From Pseudomonadota bacterium (GTDB lineage: Bacteria; Desulfobacterota; Binatia; Binatales; Binataceae), in assembly GCA_021325025.1 (NCBI GenBank), contig JAJPHZ010000013.1, positions 1 to 64,000 of the forward strand: a DNA stretch of 64,000 nt, in the 5' to 3' direction. Positions 7,647-18,435 of the stretch are shown here, in pieces. The notes below the pieces were generated by a model. That model was not told the origin of the DNA and did not search any database. It saw nothing but the letters and a program-made list of their open reading frames with translations. Made by a program: the position numbers and the translations under genes. Within the stretch, counting starts at the first letter, position 1, and the number at the start of each line of letters is the position of its first letter.

Positions 7647-9545
7647 GTGGCGAAAATGGCACTGGCACTGAACGAAACTATCGAATGGCTGGAGGCGGAT
7701 GGGCTGGGCGGCTTTGCCTCCGGCACCGCGACCGGGGTGCGCACGCGCCGCTATCACGCGCTGCTGCTGGTGGCGACGCGCCCGCCGGGCGGGCGGATGG
7801 TACTGGTCAACGGCGTCGAGGCATGGCTGGAAACGCGCGGCGCGAAGTTCGCGCTCAGCTCCGATCGCTACGATCCCGGCGTGATTCATCCCGACGGCGC
7901 CGGTCATATCGAGGCCTTTGAACCGCGGCCGCATCCGCAATGGCGCTTGCGGCTGCCCGACGCGACCCGTATCGAGCACGGCATCATCGTGGCGCCGGGG
8001 CGCGCCTCGACGCTTTTGTACTGGAAAGTGCTCGAAGGGGCGGGCGGCACGTTGATCGTGCGGCCCTTCATCTCCGGCCGCGACTACCATTCGCTGCATC
8101 GCGAAAATGCGGCCTTCAATTTCAATCCGGAAATCGACATCGGACGCGTCATCGTGCGCCCCTACGACGGGGTGCCCGCAACCGTATTCGATTCCAACGC
8201 CGAGTTCACGCCGCAGCCCAACTGGTATCGCAACTTCATGTATGAGCAGGAAAAGGCACGCGGGCTCGACTACAAGGAAGACCTCGCGGTTGCCGGTTTC
8301 TTCCGCTGGGAGCTCAGGCGCGGTCCGGCGCATCTGATCATATCGGCGCAGGGGCACGAGCCCGAGGAGTCCGCGGCGCGGATTCGCGCCGGCGAGCTGC
8401 GCCGCCGCAGGCATCTCGGTGCGTCGCTTGCCGCAGCCGCCGACGCATACATCGTGCGCCGCGGCAGCGGGCGCACGATTATCGCCGGCTATCCGTGGTT
8501 TACCGATTGGGGGCGCGACACCTTCATCTCGATGCGCGGCTTGTGTCTGGCCACAGGACGCGTCGAGCGCGCGCGAGAGATCCTGTTGCAGTGGTCGCAA
8601 ACAGTGTCCGAAGGGATGCTGCCCAACCGCTTCCCCGATGCCGGCGAGCAGCCCGAGTTCAACTCAGTTGACGCCTCGCTGTGGTTCGTGGTGGCGGTGC
8701 ACGACTTCATGCGCGGGGCCAAACGCGTCAGCGCCGCCGATCGCCAGGCGCTGCACAACGCCGTGGACGCGATTCTGGAGGGATACGCGAAGGGCACGCG
8801 CTTTGGAATCAGGATGGATTCCGACGGACTGCTGCGCGCCGGCCAGCCCGGCGTGCAGCTTACCTGGATGGACGCCAAGGTCGGCGATTGGGTGGTCACG
8901 CCCCGCATTGGCAAGCCGGTCGAAGTGCAGGCGCTGTGGATCAATGCCCTTCGCATCGGCGCCGGGTTCGACCGGCGATGGGCCCAGGCGGCTGGCGCGG
9001 CAGCGCAATCGTTCGCGCAGCGCTTCTTCGACGCCGAACGCGGATACCTCTACGACGTGGTCGACGCCGATCACCGGCCCGGCGCGATCGACCGCGCACT
9101 GCGCCCCAACCAGATCTTTGCGGTGGGCGGCCTACCCTATCAAATTGTAGAGGGCGAGCGTGCCCGGGCGATCGTCGATATCGTCGAGGCGCGGCTGCTG
9201 ACGCCCGCTGGCTTGCGCACGCTGGACCCCGGTGATCCGCACTACAAGGCGCATTACGAGGGCGGAGTGCGCGAGCGCGACGCCGCCTACCATCAGGGCA
9301 CCGTCTGGCCGTGGTTGATGGGCCCGTTCGTCGAAGCCTGGCTGCGGGTCAGGGGCGCGACGCGCGCGGCAAAGGACGAGGCGCGCGCACGGTTTCTCGA
9401 GCCGATGCTCAAGCTGCTCGACCCAGCCGGCATCGGGCATCTGCCCGAGATCGCCGACGGCGACGCGCCGCACACCGCGCGCGGCTGCCCGTTCCAGGCC
9501 TGGTCGGTGGGCGAGGCGCTGCGCATTCAGCGGATGCTGGAATAG
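7647..9545 (+). CDS. Glycogen-debranching enzyme, amylo-alpha-1,6-glucosidase family
   Basis: 632 residues from a GTG start. The N-terminal part (about 1-215) has the debranching-enzyme N domain signature EWLEADGLGGFASGTATGVRTRRYH. The C-terminal (alpha/alpha)6 barrel carries WFTDWGRDTFISMRGL, ADGxQxEFNSVDASLWF-like and YHQGTVWPWLMGPF motifs typical of GDE_C (GH133-like). It would remove alpha-1,6-linked glucosyl stubs from glycogen or related glucans in the cytosol. A PPOX-family gene follows 31 nt after the stop. The 369-aa opposite-strand ORF is a high-GC shadow. Confidence 0.92.
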   Translation: MAKMALALNETIEWLEADGLGGFASGTATGVRTRRYHALLLVATRPPGGRMVLVNGVEAWLETRGAKFALSSDRYDPGVIHPDGAGHIEAFEPRPHPQWRLRLPDATRIEHGIIVAPGRASTLLYWKVLEGAGGTLIVRPFISGRDYHSLHRENAAFNFNPEIDIGRVIVRPYDGVPATVFDSNAEFTPQPNWYRNFMYEQEKARGLDYKEDLAVAGFFRWELRRGPAHLIISAQGHEPEESAARIRAGELRRRRHLGASLAAAADAYIVRRGSGRTIIAGYPWFTDWGRDTFISMRGLCLATGRVERAREILLQWSQTVSEGMLPNRFPDAGEQPEFNSVDASLWFVVAVHDFMRGAKRVSAADRQALHNAVDAILEGYAKGTRFGIRMDSDGLLRAGQPGVQLTWMDAKVGDWVVTPRIGKPVEVQALWINALRIGAGFDRRWAQAAGAAAQSFAQRFFDAERGYLYDVVDADHRPGAIDRALRPNQIFAVGGLPYQIVEGERARAIVDIVEARLLTPAGLRTLDPGDPHYKAHYEGGVRERDAAYHQGTVWPWLMGPFVEAWLRVRGATRAAKDEARARFLEPMLKLLDPAGIGHLPEIADGDAPHTARGCPFQAWSVGEALRIQRMLE

Positions 9546-9576
9546 TGTGCGAAGGGATCGGCAAGGAGAGTTCCAA

Positions 9577-10041
9577 ATGGGTGTCAGACTTACCGAAGAT
9601 GAAGCATGGGAAATGCTGGCCAACAGCCACACCGCGATCATCACGACGCTGCGGCGCGACGGCTGGCCCATCTCATTGCCGATGTGGTTTGCGGTTATCG
9701 ACCGCAAGATCTACATGCGCACCCTGGCGGCATCCAAAAAGGCCTTGCGCATCAAGCACGATGCGCGGGCCTGCTTTATGGTGGAGAGCGGCGAGGCGTG
9801 GAAGGACCTGGCCGCCGTGGTGGTTCCGGTACGCGCGTCGCTGATCGATCCGGCGGGCGAAGAAGGCAGACACGCCCTGGCGGCGCTGGGTGCCAAGTAC
9901 AAAGGCTTCGGCCTGCCCCAAACCAGGGTTCCCGAAGCGACCAAAAAGCATTATGGCGCCGCCAGCGTGGTCATCCGCCTGGACCCGGCTGGCCACATGA
10001 TCACCTGGAACAACGCCAAAATCCGCCTCAAGAGCGCCTAG
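9577..10041 (+). CDS. PPOX-class (pyridoxamine 5'-phosphate oxidase-like) flavin/F420-binding protein
   Basis: 154 residues from ATG 9577, chosen because AAGGAGAG lies 6-7 nt upstream; the track's GTG at 9547 has none. The split beta-barrel pattern HTAIITTLRRDGWPISLPMWFAVIDRKIYMRT near the N-terminus is typical of PPOX-type proteins that reduce substrates with F420H2 or bind FMN or heme. The central KKALRIKHDARACFMVESG matches the same fold. It sits 31 nt behind the debranching enzyme but its role is probably unrelated. The C-terminal GHMITWNNAKIRLK is strand-like. Confidence 0.82.
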   Translation: MGVRLTEDEAWEMLANSHTAIITTLRRDGWPISLPMWFAVIDRKIYMRTLAASKKALRIKHDARACFMVESGEAWKDLAAVVVPVRASLIDPAGEEGRHALAALGAKYKGFGLPQTRVPEATKKHYGAASVVIRLDPAGHMITWNNAKIRLKSA

Positions 10042-10047
10042 CGTGCA

Positions 10048-11082
10048 CTAGCCCTCCAGGCTCCAGAACGGCGACAGCTCCTTGCAGACCTTGTCGAGCA
10101 GCCAGCCTTCGCGATCGGGCGAGGCCGAGACGATGGGCTCGTCGGCCTCGCGGCCCAACTCTTCGATCACGTCGCGCACCGAGGCGGCCAGCGCCTGCAG
10201 GTCGTAGCCGCCCTCCAGCACCAGCGCCATCCGCCCCTGGCAGCATTCGGCAGCCAGCCGTTTCAGGCGCCGCGCCATCGCGGCGAATCCCTGCTCGGTG
10301 ACACGCATGTCGGCCAACGGGTCGCGGAAATGGCAGTCGAAGCCGGCCGACACCAGCAGAAAGTCGGGGTGGAACTGGCGTCCGATCGGCAGGAGGATGC
10401 GGTCGAACGCGGACAGATACTCGGGGTCGCCGAAGGTGGCGGGCATCGGCAGGTTGACCGTAAAGCCGCGTCCCGCATCGACTCCGACCTCGCGCAGCGA
10501 TCCGGTGCCCGGATAGTGGGGGAACTGATGCAGCGAGCAGTAGAGCACCTGCGGCGACGCGTAGAACATTTCCTGCGTGCCGTTGCCGTGATGGACGTCC
10601 CAATCGAGGATCATCACCCGTTCCAGCCCCTTGATCTGCGTCAAATAGCGGGCTGCGATGGCGACGTTGTTGAAGAAGCAAAATCCCATCGCATGGTCGG
10701 GCAGCGCGTGATGGCCCGGCGGACGCACGATCGCAAAGCCGTTGTCCGATTCGCCCGCCATCACCGCCTCCACCGCGGTCAGGATGCCGCCTGCGGCCAG
10801 CAGCGCGGTATGGTAGGTCGAGCGCGACGCGTGGGTGTCGGGGTCGAAGTCGTAGGAGTCGCGCGCCGCGGTCTGGCGCACCAGCGCGACGTAGCGCGGG
10901 TCGTGACACAGCTCCACTTCGGCGACCGTGGCCTCGCGCGGCGCGATGCGCCGCAGCCGTTCGCGATGCAGCCCGTCGGCCATGTCGAGCAGCACCTTGA
11001 CCCGTTCGGGCCGCTCCGGATGGCCGCGGCCGGGAAAATGGTCGAGGTAATGGCGGTCGGTGATGAGCGCGGTCTTAAGCAT
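10048..11082 (-). CDS. Histone-deacetylase-family (acetoin-utilisation/acetylpolyamine) amidohydrolase
   Basis: 344 residues from ATG 11082, with GGGGGGTG upstream. All zinc-deacetylase landmarks are present: HPERPERV near the N-terminus, VRPPGHHALPDHAMGFCFFNN with the catalytic His pair, ILDWDVHHGNGTQE with the Asp/His zinc ligands, SAGFDCHFRDPL with the third ligand, and LEGGYD with the transition-state Tyr. It should hydrolyse an acetyl-amide on a polyamine, protein lysine or small molecule in the cytosol. It converges with the PPOX gene (6 nt) and is divergent from tatA. Confidence 0.92.
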   Translation of the reverse strand: MLKTALITDRHYLDHFPGRGHPERPERVKVLLDMADGLHRERLRRIAPREATVAEVELCHDPRYVALVRQTAARDSYDFDPDTHASRSTYHTALLAAGGILTAVEAVMAGESDNGFAIVRPPGHHALPDHAMGFCFFNNVAIAARYLTQIKGLERVMILDWDVHHGNGTQEMFYASPQVLYCSLHQFPHYPGTGSLREVGVDAGRGFTVNLPMPATFGDPEYLSAFDRILLPIGRQFHPDFLLVSAGFDCHFRDPLADMRVTEQGFAAMARRLKRLAAECCQGRMALVLEGGYDLQALAASVRDVIEELGREADEPIVSASPDREGWLLDKVCKELSPFWSLEG

Positions 11083-11161
11083 GGTTGACACCCCCCGCGG
11101 CAATCCGAATTAATGGTGATTCGGCACGCCGGCGCCCGCTGCGCCGCGTCTGATTTCCGCC

Positions 11162-11437
11162 TTGGGTCTATTTGAGATCATCATAATTCTGGCCGTGGCG
11201 CTAATCGTGCTGGGTCCCGAGCGTATGCCCGAAGTGGTGCGCCTGGCGGTGCAAATCCTGCGCGAGGTGCGCACCGCCGCCAACGAGGCGATGCGCGAGA
11301 TCACCGAGGCGATCGAGCAGGAACCCCCACCCGCGCAACCGCATCAGCTGGAGCAGGCGCCCGCGCCCGGCGAGGAGGGTCCGCCGGCGCCACTCCCGCA
11401 TCAATCCCCGCCATCATCCGAAAAAGACCAGGCCTGA
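11162..11437 (+). CDS. Sec-independent translocase subunit TatA/TatB family
   Basis: 91 residues from a TTG start. One N-terminal membrane helix (FEIIIILAVALIVLG) is followed by the hinge and amphipathic helix GPERMPEVVRLAVQILREV. That GPERxPE signature is closer to TatB than TatA. The C-terminal third is Pro/Gln-rich and probably disordered. tatC starts 5 nt after the stop, so the two form a Tat operon exporting folded proteins. A bifunctional TatA/B role is possible because no second TatA is in view. Confidence 0.9.
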   Translation: MGLFEIIIILAVALIVLGPERMPEVVRLAVQILREVRTAANEAMREITEAIEQEPPPAQPHQLEQAPAPGEEGPPAPLPHQSPPSSEKDQA

Positions 11438-11442
11438 GCCAG

Positions 11443-12234
11443 GTGGACGAACAGCCGCATATCGAGCATCCCGGCGATGACGGCCGGATGCCGCTAATCG
11501 AGCATCTCAAGGAGCTGCGCGCAAGGCTAATCCGCTCGCTAATCGCAATCGCAGTCGGGTTTGTGGTCGCCTACGGATTCGTCGATCAGATCTTCGCGCT
11601 GCTCACGGTACCGCTGCGCGAGGTATCACATGACAAGGTCCTGCTGATCGGCACCGGTATCGGCGAGGCGTTTTTCACCAAGATCAAGGTCGCGTTGATC
11701 GCCGCCCTGTTCATCGCCAGCCCCGCCGTGCTCTACGAGGTATGGCGCTTCATCGCGCCCGGCTTGTATGAATCCGAACGCAAGATGGCCAAGCCGTTCG
11801 TGGCAGCCACCACGCTGTTCTTCATTACCGGCGGATATTTTTGCTGGGCGGTGGTGCTCAAGATCGGCTACGCCTTTTTCTTAAGCCAGTACGCCAGCAT
11901 CGGGGTGACGCCGACGCTGCGCATCAGCGAGTACCTCAATTTTTCCGCCAAGCTGCTGCTGGCCTTCGCGCTGACCTTCGAGATGCCGGTGCTGGCCTAC
12001 TTCCTGACCCGCTTCGCAATCATCGACTACCGCTGGATGCTGCGGCAGTTCCGCTACGCCATATTGGTGATTTTCGTGATCGCCGCCGCCCTGACGCCGC
12101 CCGACTTCGTCTCCCAGTTCCTGCTCGCCATCCCGCTGCTGGCGCTTTACGGCTTGAGTATCGGGGTTGCCTACGTCTTCCGCCAGCAGGGGCGCGAAGT
12201 AGCCACTACGGCCGGCGACGCGCCGATTCCCTAA
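11443..12234 (+). CDS. tatC: Twin-arginine translocase subunit TatC
   Basis: 263 residues from a GTG start. The N-terminus MPLIEHLKELRARLIRSL is the twin-arginine signal recognition region of TatC. Six membrane helices follow, including the conserved periplasmic loop region FIAPGLYESERK and the FEMPVLAYFLTRF segment; the late LTPPDFVSQFLLAIPLLALYG is also characteristic. It binds Tat signal peptides together with TatB in the inner membrane. It is translationally coupled to tatA/B upstream, and an SDR gene converges on it 15 nt after the stop. Confidence 0.95.
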   Translation: MDEQPHIEHPGDDGRMPLIEHLKELRARLIRSLIAIAVGFVVAYGFVDQIFALLTVPLREVSHDKVLLIGTGIGEAFFTKIKVALIAALFIASPAVLYEVWRFIAPGLYESERKMAKPFVAATTLFFITGGYFCWAVVLKIGYAFFLSQYASIGVTPTLRISEYLNFSAKLLLAFALTFEMPVLAYFLTRFAIIDYRWMLRQFRYAILVIFVIAAALTPPDFVSQFLLAIPLLALYGLSIGVAYVFRQQGREVATTAGDAPIP

Positions 12235-12249
12235 CGCGATGCGCGTCGC

Positions 12250-13020
12250 TCAACCTACCATCGTCAGGCCGCCGCTGATGCTGAGGACCTGCCCGGTGGC
12301 GTAATCGGCGTCGGCGGAGGCAAAGAATGCGACCGCCCCGGCGATGTCGTGCGGCTGGCCCAGCCGGCGCATCGGAATCGATTTGGCCATCGCGTCGAGC
12401 ACGCCGGGCCGCTCCGCCATCGCGCTGCGCAGCAGCGCGGTTTCGGTCGGTCCCGGGCAGACCACGTTGACGTTGATGTTGGAGCGGGCCAGCTCGCGCG
12501 CCAGGGTCTTGGAAAATCCGATCAGCCCGGCCTTGCATCCGGCGTAGACCGCCTCGCCCATCGAGCCGACGCGTCCGGCGTCGGAGGAGATCGTCACGAT
12601 TTTGCCGCGGCCGCGCGCCTGCATACCGGGAATCGCGGCCTTGCAGCAATTAAGTGGCCCGCGAAAGTTGATCGCGATCACGCGGTCCCACATCTCGGGC
12701 GTATTCTCGACAAACGGCTCGACCTTGTCCCAGCCGGCGTTGTTGACCAGGATGTCGAGCGGGCCCAGTTCGCGCTCGACCCGCTGCACCGCCGCGATCG
12801 CTTCGTCCAGGCTGGTTACGTCCAGCCTAACGGCGAGCGCCGCTCCGCCCGCGGCGCGGATTTCCGCTGCGGTCTGCGCCGCGCCGGTTTCGTTGATATC
12901 CGCGATTGCGACTTTGGCGCCTTCTTCGGCCAGACGCATCGCGATTGCCCGTCCAATCCCCTGTGCCGCGCCGGTAACGAGCGCGACCTTGCCGCTTAAG
13001 CGGGTGATGCCCGATGCCAT
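12250..13020 (-). CDS. Short-chain dehydrogenase/reductase, BadH-like
   Basis: 256 residues of the classical SDR family: nucleotide-binding GAAQGIG (17-23), NNAG, and catalytic Ser-Tyr-Lys in ISSDAGRVGS and YAGCK. The segments VYAGCKAGLIGFSKTLARE and VVCPGPTETALL, and the C-terminus GQVLSISGGLTM, closely resemble 2-hydroxycyclohexanecarboxyl-CoA dehydrogenase (BadH) of anaerobic alicyclic acid degradation as I remember it. The start has GGGAGG 9 nt upstream. An NAD-dependent hydroxyacyl-CoA dehydrogenase role is plausible, though no other bad-type gene adjoins it. Confidence 0.85.
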   Translation of the reverse strand: MASGITRLSGKVALVTGAAQGIGRAIAMRLAEEGAKVAIADINETGAAQTAAEIRAAGGAALAVRLDVTSLDEAIAAVQRVERELGPLDILVNNAGWDKVEPFVENTPEMWDRVIAINFRGPLNCCKAAIPGMQARGRGKIVTISSDAGRVGSMGEAVYAGCKAGLIGFSKTLARELARSNINVNVVCPGPTETALLRSAMAERPGVLDAMAKSIPMRRLGQPHDIAGAVAFFASADADYATGQVLSISGGLTMVG

Positions 13021-13174
13021 GGTGTCAAACCTCCCGGCTGCGCGGCCGGGCCCATAATCGGCTTGGACATCCGGCCCGGCTGTGGTAGACGAAGCTTAAG
13101 CCAAACAAGCGTTCCGGACAAAATCCGGCGCCACGACCGGAGAAACCGGCGCGGACGCACAAGGAGCGGCGACA

Positions 13175-14287
13175 ATGCTGGACTACCTGCTGATTTCAGG
13201 CGATTCGCACTTCGTGGAGCCACCCACCATGTGGGCGGAGCGGATGGACAAGAAGTTCCGCGACCGTGCTCCGCACACGGTGCGCAACCTCAACGGCAAG
13301 CCGGGTGAATTTTTCGTCTGCGCGGGCATCGCGCCGATGCCGGTGGCGGGGTTTTTCGGCGCCGGCGTGCCCTCCCATGAGCTGCCGGAGTTCAACAAAA
13401 AGGGGTTCGAGGCGGCGCCGCAAAGCGTGTGGGATCCGGCCGCGCGGCTTAAGGATCAGGACCGCGATGGCGTGCAGGCCGAGATCATTTACACGTCGAT
13501 GGGGATGCCGCTGTTCCAACTCGACGATGCGGAGTTGCGCGCCGCCTGCTTTGCCGCGTTCAACGACTGGGCGGCCGAGTATTGCAGCTACGACTTCAAA
13601 CGCCTGGTGCCGCTGGGGCTCATCACCCTGGAGGACATTCCGGCGGCGGTGGCCGAGCTCCAGCGCATCGCCAAAAAGGGCATTCGCGGCGCGATGATTT
13701 GGGCCGAGCCGCCCGACGATCATCCTTACAGCGACGCCTTATACGAGCCGTTTTGGGCCGCGGCGCAGGACCTCGACATGCCGCTGTCGCTCCATGTGCT
13801 TACCAATCGCGGCGGCGGCAACGTGGCGCCTTCGCGCAAGGACATGCTGCTGCGCCTAGCCAACATGCATCACGCGGTGGAGCGCACGCTGTCGACGATG
13901 GTTTACGGCGGCGTGTTCGAGAAATTCCCCGGGCTGAAAATCGTATCGGCGGAGAACGACGCCGGCTGGATGGCCTACTTCATGTACCGGCTGGACACGG
14001 TGCAGAACCGGCTGGGCGCGCTGGGCGGGATGAAGCTGCCGCTGCGCGCCAGCGAGTACATCCGCCGCCAGGTCTTCGCCACCTTCATCGCCGACCCGGT
14101 GTTCGTCGATTCGCTCCATCGCTATCCGGCCGACAACATCATGTGGTCGTCCGACTATCCGCACACCGCGGCGACTTTCCCGCGTTCGCGCGAAATCGTG
14201 GCCAAGCGGCTGGGCATGGTGGCGCCCGACCAACTGCGCAAGATCGTGCGCGACACGTCAGCCAAACTGTACGGGCTGGAGCAATAA
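13175..14287 (+). CDS. Amidohydrolase-2 family metal-dependent hydrolase/decarboxylase (copy 1)
   Basis: 370 residues of the amidohydrolase-2 (ACMSD/gamma-resorcylate decarboxylase-like) TIM barrel. Metal-ligand segments are visible: SGDSHFVEPPTMW at the N-terminus, LSLHVLTNRGGG mid-protein, SAENDAGWMAYF, and the late Asp in MWSSDYPHTAATFP. It could hydrolyse or decarboxylate an aromatic or cyclic acid. The start has AAGGAGCGG upstream. A second gene of the same length follows 99 nt later and shares well over 80% identity by eye, including long identical runs. Confidence 0.88.
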   Translation: MLDYLLISGDSHFVEPPTMWAERMDKKFRDRAPHTVRNLNGKPGEFFVCAGIAPMPVAGFFGAGVPSHELPEFNKKGFEAAPQSVWDPAARLKDQDRDGVQAEIIYTSMGMPLFQLDDAELRAACFAAFNDWAAEYCSYDFKRLVPLGLITLEDIPAAVAELQRIAKKGIRGAMIWAEPPDDHPYSDALYEPFWAAAQDLDMPLSLHVLTNRGGGNVAPSRKDMLLRLANMHHAVERTLSTMVYGGVFEKFPGLKIVSAENDAGWMAYFMYRLDTVQNRLGALGGMKLPLRASEYIRRQVFATFIADPVFVDSLHRYPADNIMWSSDYPHTAATFPRSREIVAKRLGMVAPDQLRKIVRDTSAKLYGLEQ

Positions 14288-14386
14288 TTTCGGGCCCACC
14301 TCACGGCCGGCCGATAACATAAAGCAGGATCCGCGGTGCGCCGCTATCGGCCGCGGCCGGAGCGGACGCGAAAGGAGACGCAGGTC

Positions 14387-15496
14387 ATGACCGATTACCT
14401 TTTGATTTCCGCCGATTCCCATTTCGTCGAGCCGCCGGGCATGTGGGCGGAACGCATCGATCGCAAGTTCCGCGACCGCGCGCCGCACACGGTCAAGGAT
14501 CTGGGCGGCAAGCCCGGCGAATACTTCGTGTGCGGCAATATCGATCCGATGCCGGTGGCGGCCTTCTTCGGCGCCGGCGTGCCCTCCGCCGAGCTGCCCG
14601 AGCATAACAAGAAGAGCTTCGCGCAGGCGCCGCAGAGCGTGTTCGACCCCGCCTACCGGCTCAAGGACCTGGACCGCGACGGGGTGGAAGCGGAGGTCAT
14701 CTATACGTCGATGGGGATGCCGCTGTTCGGGCTGGATGATGCCGAGTTGCGCGCGGCCTGCTTTGGCGCATTCAACGACTGGGCCGCCGAGTATTGCAGC
14801 TACAACCCCAGGCGCCTGATTCCGCTGGGGCTGATCACGCTGGAGGACATTCCGGCCGCGGTCGCGGAGCTGCAGCGGATTGCCAAAAAAGGCATCCGCG
14901 GCGCGATGATCTGGGCCGAGCCGCCCGACGACCACCCCTACAGCTCGCCCGAGTACGACCCGTTCTGGGCGGCGGCGCAGGACCTCGATATGCCACTGTC
15001 GCTGCATATCCTGACTAATCGCGGCGGCGGCATCGCGGCGCCGGGCAAGCACGACATGATGCTGCGGCTGGCCAACATGCATCACGGCATCGAGCGCACG
15101 CTGTCGGTGATGGTGTACGGCGGGGTGTTCGAGAAATTCCCGCGCCTTAAGATCGTGTCGGCGGAGAACGACGTGGGCTGGATGGCCTACTTCATGTACC
15201 GGCTGGACACGGTGCAGAACCGGATGGGAGTGCTGGGCGGGATGAAGCTGCCGCTGCGCGCCAGCGAGTATATCCGCCGCCAGGTGTATGCGACCTTCAT
15301 CGCGGACCCGGTCTTCGTCGATTTGCTGGGCCGCTATCCGGCTGACAACATCATGTGGTCATCGGACTATCCGCACACTGCGGCCACCTTCCCGCGCTCG
15401 CGCGAGATCGTGGACAAGCGCCTGGGTATGCTGCCGCCCGATCAATTGCGCAAGATCGTCCGCGATACCGCCGCCCGGGTCTACCACATCCAGTAA
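14387..15496 (+). CDS. Amidohydrolase-2 family metal-dependent hydrolase/decarboxylase (copy 2)
   Basis: 369 residues from ATG 14387, with AAAGGAGACG upstream; the track's earlier start adds an unsupported leader. All metal-site motifs of copy 1 are retained (SADSHFVEPPGMW, LSLHILTNRGGG, SAENDVGWMAYF, MWSSDYPH). Differences cluster in loops such as the region after GGG and the residues around positions 45-75, which may reflect substrate divergence. Both copies keep a full ligand set, so neither looks inactive. It is transcribed with copy 1 and converges on ppdK through a GC-rich hairpin. Confidence 0.88.
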   Translation: MTDYLLISADSHFVEPPGMWAERIDRKFRDRAPHTVKDLGGKPGEYFVCGNIDPMPVAAFFGAGVPSAELPEHNKKSFAQAPQSVFDPAYRLKDLDRDGVEAEVIYTSMGMPLFGLDDAELRAACFGAFNDWAAEYCSYNPRRLIPLGLITLEDIPAAVAELQRIAKKGIRGAMIWAEPPDDHPYSSPEYDPFWAAAQDLDMPLSLHILTNRGGGIAAPGKHDMMLRLANMHHGIERTLSVMVYGGVFEKFPRLKIVSAENDVGWMAYFMYRLDTVQNRMGVLGGMKLPLRASEYIRRQVYATFIADPVFVDLLGRYPADNIMWSSDYPHTAATFPRSREIVDKRLGMLPPDQLRKIVRDTAARVYHIQ

Positions 15497-15512
15497 GCGG
15501 CATATCCGTCAT

Positions 15513-15540
15513 GGCGGCGGCGCCCCTGCACGCCGCCGCC
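15513..15540. terminator. GC-rich hairpin between convergent genes
   Basis: GGCGGCGGCG (15513-15522) pairs perfectly with CGCCGCCGCC (15531-15540) around an 8-nt loop, in the 62-nt gap between the second amidohydrolase gene and ppdK. There is no U-tract on either side, so it could be a factor-dependent or hairpin-only terminator, or simply an mRNA 3' end stabiliser. Confidence 0.5.
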
Positions 15541-15558
15541 GAAGCAGGACACAGTCGC

Positions 15559-18306
<2,748 letters not shown>

Positions 18307-18373
18307 TTATAAACTCTCCTTAAAAGCTATCACTTGTCTGTTTAGCGTTGCTAATCTGGGTTCAAGGCTATCG

Positions 18374-18400
18374 CCGGCGCGTGGAGGCCGCAAGCGCCGG
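18374..18400. terminator. Hairpin between glyQS and ppdK
   Basis: CCGGCGC (18374-18380) pairs exactly with GCGCCGG (18394-18400) across a 13-nt loop. It lies downstream of glyQS and upstream of ppdK, both on the minus strand, so it may end glyQS transcription. No U-run follows on the minus strand, which keeps this tentative. Confidence 0.4.
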
Positions 18401-18435
18401 GGTTTGAAAATTGGTTTGCAAATCGATGCAACCGC

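Noticed and set aside
7491-8600. 369-aa minus-strand ORF opposite the debranching enzyme
   Set aside because: Antisense shadow; the plus-strand gene carries all debranching-enzyme motifs.
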